Positions 25,140 through 35,999 of a DNA stretch of 64,000 bases are shown here, in pieces (position 1 is the stretch's first letter; every line of letters begins with the position of its first letter). The stretch comes from Dendrophyllia cribrosa (lineage: Eukaryota > Cnidaria > Anthozoa > Scleractinia > Dendrophylliidae), in the NCBI GenBank assembly GCA_024195265.1, contig JAJLRJ010000002.1, positions 47,239,371 to 47,303,370 on the forward strand, written 5' to 3'. Position numbers and translations under genes: made by a program. The notes under the pieces are model-generated. The model saw nothing but the letters and a program-made list of their open reading frames with translations, did no database searches and was not told where the DNA came from.

Positions 25140-25300
25140 ACCTGCCAAGACGAGACAACTCGACCACCCGAGTTGTATCGCCCCCCGAGATGAGTTCGCG
25201 ATTCTCATGTAAACGGTTGGTTGAATTTTTCAAAGAAATAAGTGAAAAGTTAGCTCGTCCAGGGTAACTCGGGGGGGGGGGGGGGGGGGGGGGAGGGCTG
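25140..25300. repeat. GAGACAACTCG-type inverted repeat and G25 run
   Basis: CTTGGGTAGGCGAGCC, CCAAGACGAGACAACTCG and CCCCCGAGATGAG are mirror-related across 24910-25320, with a G run at 25270-25294. It looks like a degraded foldback element; no gene. Confidence 0.45.
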
Positions 25301-25556
25301 TCTTGGGTACCCGAGACCATATAAATCAAGTATTTTTTTAAAGAAACATCGTCCATGGTAAAATAAATATATAATATCATACTTCATTTTCAGGAAATGG
25401 GATGCTAGCAGGAGTGTGACTGAAAAGGCAGTCAGTCTACATAGATCAGGACACAAAGGAGGAGGATAAGTGGTACCTCCTAGAGGATATCAAAGAAAAG
25501 TCGATAAAAAAAGATGACTAACAGGGATGACTGGGTCTTGGAAACAGTAGTCATTT

Positions 25557-25856
25557 ACACCAAATAGAAGAAACGTTATCGGGTGAAAAGCATAAACCAT
25601 GAAAAATGCGACCTAAAGGTTTACTGGGAAGTTGGAAAAATTAATCTTCATCTGTGACAGAATACACATTATATTAACACACGATGCATAAATAATGCAC
25701 TAAAATGTCTTAAACAAAGAAAACATCTTGACTATCAAGAAATGGAATATTACTAAGCTTGCCAATGCTGCCTACTGCCTACCCAGAATCCCATTCGGTC
25801 TCATTGTTCATGGTTTATGCTTTTCATGCGTCAACGTTTCTTCAATAAGGTGTATT
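25557..25856. mobile_element. 300-bp foldback MITE (nested)
   Basis: GAAGAAACGTTATCGGGTGA and AAAGCATAAACCATGAA at 25567-25602 recur in complement at 25805-25850. Confidence 0.75.
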
Positions 25857-26175
25857 TAACCTTTTAATCTCCAAAATCAAAACAGTTTGAAACTTCTTCT
25901 TTCTTGTCCACGTGCATTTCTTATAATTTGTTAAAATTTTATGAGAATTCATCCTGGGGGATCAAATCCTTAATTCTCCTAACCTCTGATTGATTAAGAA
26001 TTGATATAATAAGAAAACAATTTGATGCTGATCACCATTGGGGTTTAAAGGGTTAAACAGCACACCTATTAAATAACTGTTTCACAAACAGTTTCACTGT
26101 CAGTACATTTACATGTGTAGGACAATTTCTCTTATTGTTTGGTTCTTGTTTATGAGCATTCTGAATTTCCTTTAA

Positions 26176-26745
26176 GGTGGCTGACAACAGTTTCTAATAA
26201 TTTCTTACAATCAATACTTCCACACTTTATTAGTTGGTGCTACAATGGTATCAAACAAATGCCCAGTCATTGTTGAACAAGTTATAGTGATCATCATGAT
26301 GTAGCAGGTTACCATGATAGTAACAGTATAACCTGTTAAAGACACCCTTAAATTTAGCTTTAAGTGCTAATATTATTAAAAAATGGGCTTGGTGACCCCC
26401 ATTTTTTTATTAGTAAATTGTAATTAGCATTGATTTAAGGTGACTATGAATCCCTTCACAATAATTTTTTGAACTTGGCACAAAGTTGAAACCTACATGT
26501 AACATGTTTATTGCAATTCAGTCACCGAACTCGGTTTTTTTAGCAATAGGCACTTAAAGCTAAAATTAAGGGTGTCTTTAAAAGGTTATACCGTTAATAT
26601 GGTAACCTGTTAAATCATAAAAGAGACATCACTATAACTTATTCGCCAATGACTGGCCGTTGTTTTATACCACCATTGTAGCTTCAACTGATAAATAATT
26701 GACAGTATAAGTGATAAAAAAAGCTAGGAACTATTGTGAGCCACC
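26176..26745. mobile_element. TTAA-flanked foldback MITE, GGTGGCT ends (nested)
   Basis: TTAA/GGTGGCTGACAACAG at the left and GTGAGCCACC/TTAA at the right. Mirrored tracts run inward (GCTACAATGGT, AAGACACCCTTAAAT against AGGGTGTCTTTAAAAGG), so nearly the whole 570 bases fold back. Same end sequence as 42478-45087. Confidence 0.8.
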
Positions 26746-27109
26746 TTAAAGAAATAGATGCTGTTTTAATGACATGTAAGGACCTGTTTTCATGCAGGGA
26801 GTAACCCGCCTAGAACGGTTGCCTGGCTCTGTTGTTTTTGCCGTTTGCATACTATACAGGCAACCGTTCTCGTTGGCTGTGTAACAGTGTTTAGAGACTG
26901 TGACAGTGGAATATCATTTTTGCATTCATGTCTGGTCACGCAAGGGTCATCTGGCTGTCCAGGTTAAGTTTTCACGAGTGATTTTTAGGTTTTTAACTTA
27001 TGTGAATTAAGTGTCGAGCAAATGATAAATTCATTTCCAAACTGTCACATTTTACGAAAAAAGTTTGATCGGTTCGTTGAAGCATTTTAAAATTAGTGTA
27101 TAGCTGTTT

Positions 27110-27640
27110 TTGTTTGGTTAATTGATGGGGGGTCAGAAATTCTGAATCCTTCTAGACTACATTGTGAATTGCTGTTTTTGTTCGGTCAATTGACAGGGGG
27201 GGGGGGGGTCAGAATTTCTGAATTTTTAAGAATTAGATGAATATAGCTGTTTTTGTTCGGTTAACTGACGGGGGGATCAGAATTTCTGAATTTTTAAGAA
27301 TAAGATGTATATAGCTGCTTTTGTTCGGTTAACTGACGGGGGGATCAGAATTTCTGAATTTTTAAGAATTGGATGTATATAGCTGTTTTTGTTCGGTTAA
27401 TTGACGGGGGGATCAGAATTTCTGAATTTTTAAGAATTAGATGTATATAGCTGTTTTTGTTCGGTTAACTGACGGGGGGATCAGAATTCTGAATTTTTTA
27501 GAATAAGATGTATATTGCTGTTTTTGTTCGATTAACTGACGGGGGGATCAGAATTTCTGAACTTTTTAGAATAAGATGTGTATAGCTGTGTTTGTTCGAT
27601 TTGTTAATGGGGGGATCAGAATTTCTGAATATTTACCAGA
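27110..27640. repeat. Right subterminal tandem array (mirror of 19680-20235)
   Basis: About eight units of the same 62-70-base repeat in the opposite orientation (TTCGGTTAACTGACGGGGGG, ATCAGAATTTCTGAA). One unit carries a G13 run near 27197. Confidence 0.9.
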
Positions 27641-27864
27641 TTTGTAACAATATAAGGAGGGAAGAGGTACAGTGAATAAAATAATAAACTTTAACTGAAT
27701 CAGAAAAATTGTTGTTTTGTTTCTCATGAATTTGACGGAAGCCCCATTTTTCTCCGTCCAATTAGCCAGTGTCTTTCGGAATGGCAAACTTATTCAGTGA
27801 GTAATGGTAATTTTACACCGATTTTGTCTAAATCGTAATACCACATTTTAGTTTGGAACGCGTT

Positions 27865-28465
27865 TGGATTGTTAGTTTTGATAGCCATATCCAGTCCCCA
27901 GATGTTGAGACCAATAGTTAAGCTATCAGTGAGTGGTCCAAGCACATCAAACACGGACGCTCCTCGAAACCACTTACTTGCTTTATTAAAAGCTTTTGCA
28001 ATTTTGCTTCCAGGTTTAAACTTTTTAATGTCTAACTTGAGAGCGTTCTTTAAAGCTGTCTTCTTACCTCGGATTTTGTTTCTATTAATACTTCCACCTC
28101 CTGCTTTGGTAACTTCTTCATTTAGAACACGGTTGTATGTTTTGAAAGCCGCTCTAGTTTTGCTGAACCGCATTTCACTTTGAATGAATTTTGTGATTTC
28201 TTCCGTGACAGGCAGAACTGCTCCTCCACCAAGATCCAGCAAAGCTAAGGTCAGAGCTGCTTGAGCTAGAGATTCTTTGGCTTCCTCAGATCTTCCTTGC
28301 TCAATCAGTGATAACGTGTCAATGGTATTGGACCGCCATGCAACGCCAAGTACAGTGCTGGGTACAAGTGATGCCTTAGAGACTCTTGTGAGTGCAGTGG
28401 TGAATTTAGCTGAAACTGAAGGAGCAGATAATTCCAAGGAACACAAACAGGTACAGAGAAGCCAT
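27865..28465 (-). pseudogene. 5' part of the - strand secreted-protein gene, with signal peptide out of frame
   Basis: The frame from the element junction is open back to a TGA near 28517 but has no ATG; its only possible early start is GTG at 28473. One frame over, ATG at 28465-28463 encodes a textbook signal peptide (ASLYLFVFLGIICSFSFS) that stops just where the long frame begins its SVSAKFTTALTRVSKAS segment. A single-base loss after the signal peptide explains both; a tiny intron is less likely. The body is helical and Lys-rich (SINRNKIRGKKTALKNALK) and ends in GLNIWGLDMAIKTNNP at the transposon insertion. Family not recognised. Confidence 0.6.
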
Positions 28466-28902
28466 GCTTCCACTTTTGTTGATGAGCCGGTCGACTTTCC
28501 CGATGATGCAACTTGTCAAGGTACGACCTGAGCCGAATTGTAAAATACAAAAAATACAATCAGGTTGATTCATGTCTGTTAATTATGTCCTTTAGCTGTG
28601 CATTTTTCGAAGACATACTGTCCTCGCTGCAGTTCTCTTAGACTTTTCACCGCTCTGTTTAGGCGTGTGTTTGTTCCTTTTTTTTTGGCTTCTGAATTGA
28701 ACTTTTTAAGACACGAAACACTTGCTACTATAAAATATTATGACATTTTACTGTGTTTTAATACGAAAGCTTTTCGTATAAAACCCTCAAAATGTGTACG
28801 CTAAGTTCGTTTTAGCAATTTTTTTTACTGCTCAGTTGTTGCGTAAGAAATGGCGCGAGGTAAAATATTGTGGCTAAGCCGTTTTACTTAATAAAAGGTT
28901 GT

Positions 28903-29043
28903 ATATGTTGCAGTTAATTTTTTATTTCAGGTAATGTTTGTTTTTCCTTTGTTTCAAATTCATTAGCATATATTACCATACCCAAAAACAATGCAAAAAT
29001 AAAAATTACCTGAGATAAAAAATTAACTACAACATATACCTTA
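28903..29043. mobile_element. Hairpin MITE
   Basis: GTATATGTTGCAGTTAATTT and TTTATTTCAGGTAAT are mirrored at 29005-29040, with a short interior. Confidence 0.75.
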
Positions 29044-29261
29044 ATGAATTGTTCTTGAAACTGTGATTTGTTATCAATTTGTTGAATTATAAAGTAGTGC
29101 TCAAGCTTGCGCAATATACATGTAGCCTGATTTAAGCAACGCGCGGCCTATGGTTTCGACGGCTAAAGCCTTGGTTTTCACAAGCGACGCAAGCAGTCAA
29201 GCGCACGCACTTTCGAAGTTCGTTTTCACACTATAAATGTAAATTATCCTGCAAAACAATT

Positions 29262-29520
29262 CGACTCAAAATTTGTCATTGCATCTATAACAGCTTTGTC
29301 TAGCGCAGTAGTTTTAATACGCGAGTGGAGTGAATCATACTGCTTGGTGTCGCCAAATTGAATCCGGGGCTGAAAATGAACGTTACTTTTTTCGTTTTTT
29401 TTTTTCGGAAACAAATAGATTTTTCAACGAAAAAAAATGCATAGCATTTGAATATAATTAAAGGCTACCTGTATGCAAAAGATCGAACTGAGCGAACTTT
29501 AGTTTTTTAACTGTAAATGT
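29262..29520. repeat. Third copy of the 49.4/59.1 kb foldback arm end
   Basis: Shares CTAGCGCAGTAGTTTTAAT, ACGCGAGT.GAGTGAATCAT, GAAACAAATAGAT and TATGCAAAAGA with 58870-59100, and the same in complement with 49390-49620. Its flanking side (29105-29260) is not shared. Confidence 0.7.
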
Positions 29521-29548
29521 ATGTTGTTCAAATCAACCGCGGCCTCTT

Positions 29549-30506
29549 CAGCCAATTCATATTACTTTCGCTTTCGAGGCAAAAGGCGATATATTTTATA
29601 ATCACTGAACGTTAAGACACGCAACACAAATGATACATTACATTCAGGCAACACCGTTGTGATGAGCTTAGCGCTAAAGACTTGATACGATACAATATTA
29701 CAGGTGGATAGGCAAGGCTCTTCGCTATGAAGTTAAAAAAACTGTAGTGTTTATCTGCTTATCAATCTTGTTCAGCTAGCACGTTTTAATTACAGAGCTC
29801 TGAATTACATTATACCGTTAACGGTAGTTACGAAGCATTTTTACAGAAAATCGCGATGAAAAAAAAAGGAAAAATTAAATGTAACTCAATTTTGTATTCG
29901 AGAAGTTAATATTAGTAATTATATCACTAACAACTCCAAGGTACCTGCAATTGTGTTCTATTTCAAACCAAACACTGAACTTCTTTTATTTTCGTTAATG
30001 ACCATAAGATAAAATAAAAATGTATTTTGTCCTTAAAATTATGTATTTTCCATTTCCCGAAAGCCTGTTTTAAATTTTGATCTTATGATCCTACAAAAAA
30101 ATTTTAACATATTACTCTCTGCAACAAAAGAGCTTGCGACGCCTTGCTCGCAAATTAAATTAACTCATATGAAGATAAACGGATCATTTTTATACATTTG
30201 GGAAAAATATTGATAAAGCCCCGGCCTGCCTGGAGCATTCTGCTCGAACTATCATATCTTTTTTACTATACCAACGAGGTCAAATATTTGTTCTTTGCCT
30301 CATGTGGTCCCCATTTGGCCTTACTAGGGCTAACAATCTGTGCGAAATTAATGGGTTGAGCTCAGCCCTAAAATTTCCTACATAGTAAGTGAATTATCTG
30401 AATTCATGTTTGCATAATTTGTGTCACATGTCTCAACGTTCAGTTGATTGTGAAATATCACGTAGTTTGCCTCTCGATAGCGAAAGTAATTTGAATTGCC
30501 TAACGA
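29549..30506. mobile_element. TIR element, GCCAATTCATATTACTTTCG ends
   Basis: About 75 bases of imperfect TIR: the left end through CACTGAACGTTAAGACACG pairs with 30430-30506. The interior is AT-rich with no ORF. Confidence 0.65.
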
Positions 30507-31905
30507 TAAGCGGCGGGAATGTGATTTGAGCAACATGCGTTGTATTTATCGCGCTTAACATAAGAAGGATAGCTTTTTTTTACGTATGGATAGATTCTGC
30601 AAGTAAAATTACTTACCAGAAACGTTGATGAGAATCGGAAGAGAACCTCTTATCGTATAATGTAAATTCGCTTTTTGTGGGTTGAGTTTCAGGTGTTTCA
30701 CCAATTAACTGAAACAGTGAAGCGTGTCACGACCGACTGAATGATGATCTAATGAAAAATATGTGGTGATTCATAAAGAATGGCAAGAATAGTGAATATT
30801 CGTTCTGACACAAAAGAAGGTCTTTTTGACATGCAGCAATTAAACTGTATAAACGTATGTTTTTTTTTCAATACTCTTAATGGGTTACCATTATTTTGTT
30901 AAAAAAACCTCTTTACCCAAGTATCCCAAGTATCAAGACATGTGTTTTCTTGTGCCAATGTTGCACGCTGAGGTTCCCCACTGGTAAGGGTATTGTTCTA
31001 AATATTTGATTTTCAGTAGGTGTTCATGAAATAGAAATGTGTTGTATTTGTTTTTACTGGGAAATTCATGGTACCTGTTTAAGCCAATTTGAAACTGAAC
31101 ACTGTAAAAATATATACATTTTTTTTATACCTTTATTTATTATTTTAGCCCTGAGGACATGGTAAATTTTCCAGTTGGAAATTAAATAGTTATCGCAATG
31201 TCTGACAGTTGTAGATTTTATAATAGTTTGATGTTCGTTTTTCAATGTGGCGGGTAAATTAACATCAACCCTTTAACACCCAAGAGTAAGGACAAGCAAA
31301 ATTTAAGAAAAATCCTAAATGTCATTTAGTAAAATTTTGAAAAAAAATGTAACATGTAAAAGTACTGCCGAAAAGGCTTCATTTCAACGGTGACACCATA
31401 TGATTTCGTCCACAGAATAAAAAGTTAGATGTACACTACATGTTTCCATAATTGACTTTTGGAGTAACTGTGTTAATAGACGAAGAAGATCGGGTATACC
31501 AAGACCCGGTCAAAATAAAACGCTCAATGTTGGCGTCGAAAGCGAAAGTAACCAAAACTATTCGGAAGACTCGACAGTTTGCTCAATTAAATAGTTAGTG
31601 CATTCAACATACAAAATATAACCTTTCTAAAAGCAAGAATGGAAGATCTTACGAGCAACTTTGAAAGGAACCGCCAATCAAATAATGCCAGATCGTTTTT
31701 TGTTCGTATCTAGCTTTGGACCCGGGATACTTTATATTACGTGAATGGAACGAAATAATGCCCAGTTACGTTAAACTTGTATTGTTTTCACAACTAAACT
31801 AAAACAGGAAAGTGCGGCAGTTTGTTTACTTGTGACAAACTAAAAAAATAGTGTGTGGCAAGTAACTAATAAATGACAAGAGTACTAAACGTGTGTCCCT
31901 TCGTA
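30507..31905. other. No gene recognised
   Basis: AT-rich, short ORFs only. A sequence like the 29549 element end (GTCGAAAGCGAAAGTAAC) recurs at about 31535. Confidence 0.4.
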
Positions 31906-32218
31906 ACCCTATTTAGCCTGGACTTTTTTTGAGTTCCTGAGCTTGTGGGGGGGGGACTCAATAAATAAACGCTAAATGACGTAAAAATACAAAATTATAC
32001 CAATAAACATTGTTTTTCTTCATTCAAAGGTACAAAATATGCAAATTTCAAAAACATGGCTGTTAAAATCTTGTTGCCATGGAAACGTCAAGTCACGTGA
32101 TCAAAAAATTGTCACATGAAATTGTTGCCAGATAAAGTTTAGGAAAAGTCACAAAGTTTGATGGCGTTTGAATACATATTAAAGAAGTTATGAATGTTGA
32201 AGGTTAGCGCGGGCACTT

Positions 32219-32255
<37 letters not shown>

Positions 32256-32269
32256 AGGCCGAATAGGGT
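31906..32269. mobile_element. Poly-G/C MITE, member A
   Basis: Left ACCCTATTTAGCCTGG, right CCAGGCCGAATAGGGT, TA on both sides. The interior has GCCATGGAAACGTCAAGTCA and GTTAGCGCGGGCACTTTG, then a C33 tract just inside the right TIR. Confidence 0.8.
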
Positions 32270-32342
32270 TAAATACTGTCAACAAGAATTTGCAATTTGC
32301 AATTTCTTTTTGGGGAATTGGTTTAGGTTAAAATCGCGGACT

Positions 32343-33256
32343 GGGGAAGAGGGAAGGGGCGGCGAAGCCTGTGGACTCGCCTTTGATGCCGCCGTTCCAT
32401 GATACCAGAGTCTGGTATCATGAGCTGATTGGTCAGATCACTTGGTGTTGACAGGCATGTGGTGATCGACGACACATGTTGACATCTCAGATGCCTGGCG
32501 CCCTACATTTGCATAATTATTCCATTTCCTGGCTCAAATGATAAACAAACACGGCGACTCGTTGCATGCAATTTGGAGAAAGCTTTGAACGATTCGTTGC
32601 GAAATTTTTCGCATATACCGAGACTTAAAGAAGAGCAAAAGCTGTGTCTAAAGTCTGTGGCAAAAAAGCAAGATGTTTTTTGAATTTTGCCGACTGGATT
32701 TACAAAACAGTCACCATGTGCAGATTATCTGTTGGATGCCAAATCAAACGCCACTACAAAACAACAGAGGTTTATCCTAGCTCCACTGAGACACACTACT
32801 CAACTACAGAACTTACTAAGGAGCTAAATTAATAATTCATGATTTCATTGCAGTGGAATTATAGACTACGGCTTTTTGAGACTCGGATCTAAGATGCCTA
32901 TTATACCGAGTGTGGCCGGAAACACTACACTGTATAATCCGCCGAGATCAAAAGGTCAATATCATCGAAGAGAACAAATTCATAACTGCGATCTAAAGGC
33001 GCGATTCTCTCTGAATTCTTACTGGGAAAGGTTTATACTTTAGGCTTTTTAAATACTTTTTAGCGGAGAGTGGGAGTCGTGTTTAGCCTGTCTATTTTTA
33101 TACTTCTACCGATGCATTCAACCTGACAAAAACATGACAACTTGTTGACATATTAATTAACTTGTTCACAATTATAATAACAGGATAATTACTTGGGGGC
33201 GGAACGGCGGCATCAAAGGGGAGTCCACAGGCTTCGCCGCCCCTTCCCTCTTCCCC
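32343..33256. mobile_element. TIR element carrying a RecQ/SF2 helicase fragment
   Basis: 56-base TIRs with one mismatch (GGGGAAGAGGGAAGGGGCGG … GATGCCGCCGTTCC). Inside, 32566-32760 on the + strand reads like the start of a RecQ-type helicase: LKEEQKLCLKSVAKKQDVF, then a stop codon, then ILPTGFTK where a Walker A motif (LPTGxGKS) is expected. The helicase piece is dead. The remaining sequence is non-coding. Confidence 0.7.
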
Positions 33257-34159
33257 AAAAAGAAGCCTGTTCACAGGCTAATATAGGAGTTATATAGCTT
33301 AAGTGTTTGATTTTTCCGGGGTTTACTACATGGATTAGATGGATAATCTGACATTTTATTAGCCACTTTTGTTTAATTTTGACACCCCTCGTAACATTGA
33401 TTTTCAAATCAGTTGTATACAAAACAAGACAGGACGGTTACCATGAGTTATGTTGTGGCCTGTTTCCAAATTTTCGGTGAAACATAAATTTTAGCCGGCC
33501 TTCCGAAAACAAATTAAATGCATTAAGTTAAAATATGTGCATCAAGATGTTTCAGATTTACCACAAATCAGTTAAGGTGGAAACTATAGATACCGCACTA
33601 TGGAAAAAATATCGGCGAATAACCTGAAACTGTAGTGTTTACTTGTTTGTCAGTCTTGTTTTTATTAGCTTAAAGACAACCAAATCCAAACGGACCTTTA
33701 CACCAAGCCTACAGAAAAACATCAATATCACTTAAAATCTTCATGTCATCCAAGTCGCACCAAACGCTCGATTCCTTTCAGCCTTGCCTTAAGGTTAAGA
33801 CATATCATGTTCTACTGATTTTCTTTTTGAAAAACGCTTTGCGAAACTTATTAATTACTCATTGAAACGAGAATATAGCCGCTCTTTCCTAAAGAGTGAA
33901 ATTCGACGCATCCATTCCATCCCTCGCAGTACAGTGATCTTGTTACTGAGCCAGAACAAGAAAGGAAAGCCTCCGACCGAACACCTTTCGTAATCACCTT
34001 CAATCCAGCTCTTTGTAATCTCGGCCTTCCTCTGTTGTACGAAAACACCTTAACATTTTTCAATACTCCACCGGCTGCAAACAAAGTTTTCCCTTACCAC
34101 CTGTCATGGCTTATAGATGAAGTGCAAGCCTTCGTGACCTCCTGGTTAAACTGAACTAA
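33257..34159. other. No gene recognised
   Basis: Short ORFs only; no splice-supported exon was found. Confidence 0.35.
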
Positions 34160-34480
34160 AGGCCCGTTTACACAGGCGATTTTTTGTGCAATTTTTGTCG
34201 CACTCGTCGATGCAATTTTTGTCGCGCGCAAGTTGCATCTTCAAATCGCGGCGATTTCAGTGCGATTTGGGAGCGATTTTTCGCGCGATATCGCAGAGGT
34301 TTCGAACATGTTCGAAACCTGATGCAACTTGGCGGCGATTTATGGGAAATCACAGCAAATTACAGCAAATGTCGCACCCGTGATAGCACAGGAAATCGCC
34401 GCTAGTTTACACATGCGACAAAAGTTGCACTGAAGAGCGCGACAAAAATCGCATCAAAAAGCGCATGTGTAAACGGGCCT
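34160..34480. mobile_element. TAA-flanked MITE, AGGCCCGTTTACACA ends
   Basis: AGGCCCGTTTACACAGGCGA at the left, complement at the right, with TAA duplications at 34157-34159 and 34481-34483. A 3-bp TWA duplication is the PIF/Harbinger signature. The interior is full of GCGAT/TCGC repeats. Confidence 0.8.
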
Positions 34481-34599
34481 TAAGGAAATCAACCAGAGAG
34501 AAAGATTAGATAGTGCCTCCGGCAGGAGCTTACAGATGCAACCACCCACGCTGTTTGACTTGTTAGTTTATTCAACAAGGCCAAAAAAATTCACTTATT

Positions 34600-34775
34600 T
34601 TAGGTACTAAAGAGGAGCGTTGCATTTATAATCACATAACATGTAATTCTAAAAACCTGTTCTATATGATCCAATGTAAAAAACGTTTTAAACATAATAC
34701 ACCGGAGAAACAAAACGTAAATGAATGCTTTGGTGCATGAACATCGCCGCTCTGTACAGAATCCACATCATCGCA
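34600..34775 (+). pseudogene. GIY-YIG fragment of a Penelope-like element
   Basis: Across frame breaks one can read SKNLFYMIQC, TPEKQNVNECFG and HRRSVQNPH, the order expected for a GIY-YIG endonuclease of Penelope elements (Y-x-I-x-C, YIGETK-type, F-x-EHR). It is broken by indels and adjoins the satellite. Confidence 0.55.
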
Positions 34776-34789
34776 GCTGCCCTACTCCT

Positions 34790-34812
34790 ATATATATATA
34801 TATATATATATA
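34790..34812. repeat. (TA)n left of the satellite
   Basis: Alternating TA; a matching (TA)n lies at 35933-35951 at the right end of the array. Confidence 0.85.
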
Positions 34813-35932
34813 CATAATGGCTTTATGGCAACTCCTGAACTTGGGCACAGGATGTACGGTTACACATTGTTGGATTGCATTGTGGAGTCACGAGAGTGCT
34901 CAAACTGCGAGCAGTGAGCGAAGCAATATGCCAATAGTGAACACCTCTTACAAGGCCTCCACCCAATCCAGAGAGTGCTCAAACTGTATGAACAGTGAGC
35001 GTAATATACAATTATGTATACAATGTGCCCTCCCGGTTGTTACCATAATGGCTTTATGGCAACTCCTGAACTTGGGCACAGGATGTACGGTTGCACATTG
35101 TTGGATTGCATTGTGGAGTCACGAGAGTGCTCAAACTGCGAGCAGTGAGCGAAGCAATATGCCAATAGTGAACACCTCTTACAAGGCTCTCCACCCAATC
35201 CAGAGAGTGCTCAAACTGTATGAACAGTGAGCGTAATATACAATTATGTATACAATGTGCCCTCCCGGTTGTTACCATAATGGCTTTATGGCAACTCCTG
35301 AACTTAGGCACAGGATGTACGGTTACACATTGTTGGATTGCATTGTGGAGTCACGAGTGTGCTCAAACTGCGAGCAGTGAGCGAAGCAATATGCCAATAG
35401 TGAACACCTCTTACAAGGCTCTCCACCCAATCCAGAGAGTGCTCAAACTGTATGAACAGTGAGCGTAATATACAATTATGTATACAATGTGCCCTCCCGG
35501 TTGTTACCATAATGGCTTTATGGCAACTCCTGAACTTAGGCACAGGATGTACGGTTACACATTGTTGGATTGCATTGTGGAGTCACGAGAGTGCTCAAAC
35601 TGCGAGCAGTGAGCGAAGCAATATGCCAATAGTGAACACCTCTTACAAGGCTCTCCACCCAATCCAGAGAGTGCTCAAACTGTATGAACAGTGAGCGTAA
35701 TATACAATTATGTATACAATGTGCCCTCCCGGTTGTTACCATAATGGCTTTATGGCAACTCCTGAACTTAGGCACAGGATGTACGGTTACACATTGTTGG
35801 ATTGCATTGTGGAGTCACGAGAGTGCTCAAACTGCGAGCAGTGAGCGAAGCAATATGCCAATAGTGAACACCTCTTACAAGGCTCTCCACCCAATCCAGA
35901 GAGTGCTCAAACTGTATGAACAGTGAGCGTAA
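34813..35932. repeat. Satellite: five near-identical 231/232-bp units
   Basis: Units start CATAATGGCTTTATGGCAAC at 34813, 35044, 35276, 35508 and 35740; the last is cut at the (TA)n. The units differ at only a few positions, so the array is young. The period is not a multiple of three and ORFs on both strands simply repeat, so they are not genes. Past the right (TA)n, an inverted piece (CCACAATGCAATCCAACAA) of the unit recurs. Confidence 0.95.
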
Positions 35933-35999
35933 TATATATATATATATATACTCCACAATGCAATCCAACAACGGTAACCATACTGGCTGCCAACTTGAA

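Larger units (their letters stand above)
19322..27856. mobile_element. 8535-bp TIR DNA element inserted in the coding exon of the - strand gene
   Basis: Both ends read CCAAACTAAAATGTGG inward and match for about 45 bases (…ATTACGATTTAGACAAA). Each side is flanked by the palindrome AACGCGTT (19314-19321 and 27857-27864). Removing the element and one copy joins the two coding halves in the same frame, which supports an 8-bp target duplication. An 8-bp duplication is typical of hAT, P and related superfamilies, but the TIR does not identify one. Subterminal arrays of a 62-70-base repeat are mirrored at the two ends. No transposase-sized ORF exists inside, so it is non-autonomous. Nested elements lie at 22154-23004, 23268-23404, 25557-25856 and 26176-26745. 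Confidence 0.85.

Noticed and set aside
34721..35926. Repeated 79-85 codon ORFs on both strands
   Set aside because: They recur with the 232-bp satellite period, which is not a multiple of three, so they are by-products of the repeat.
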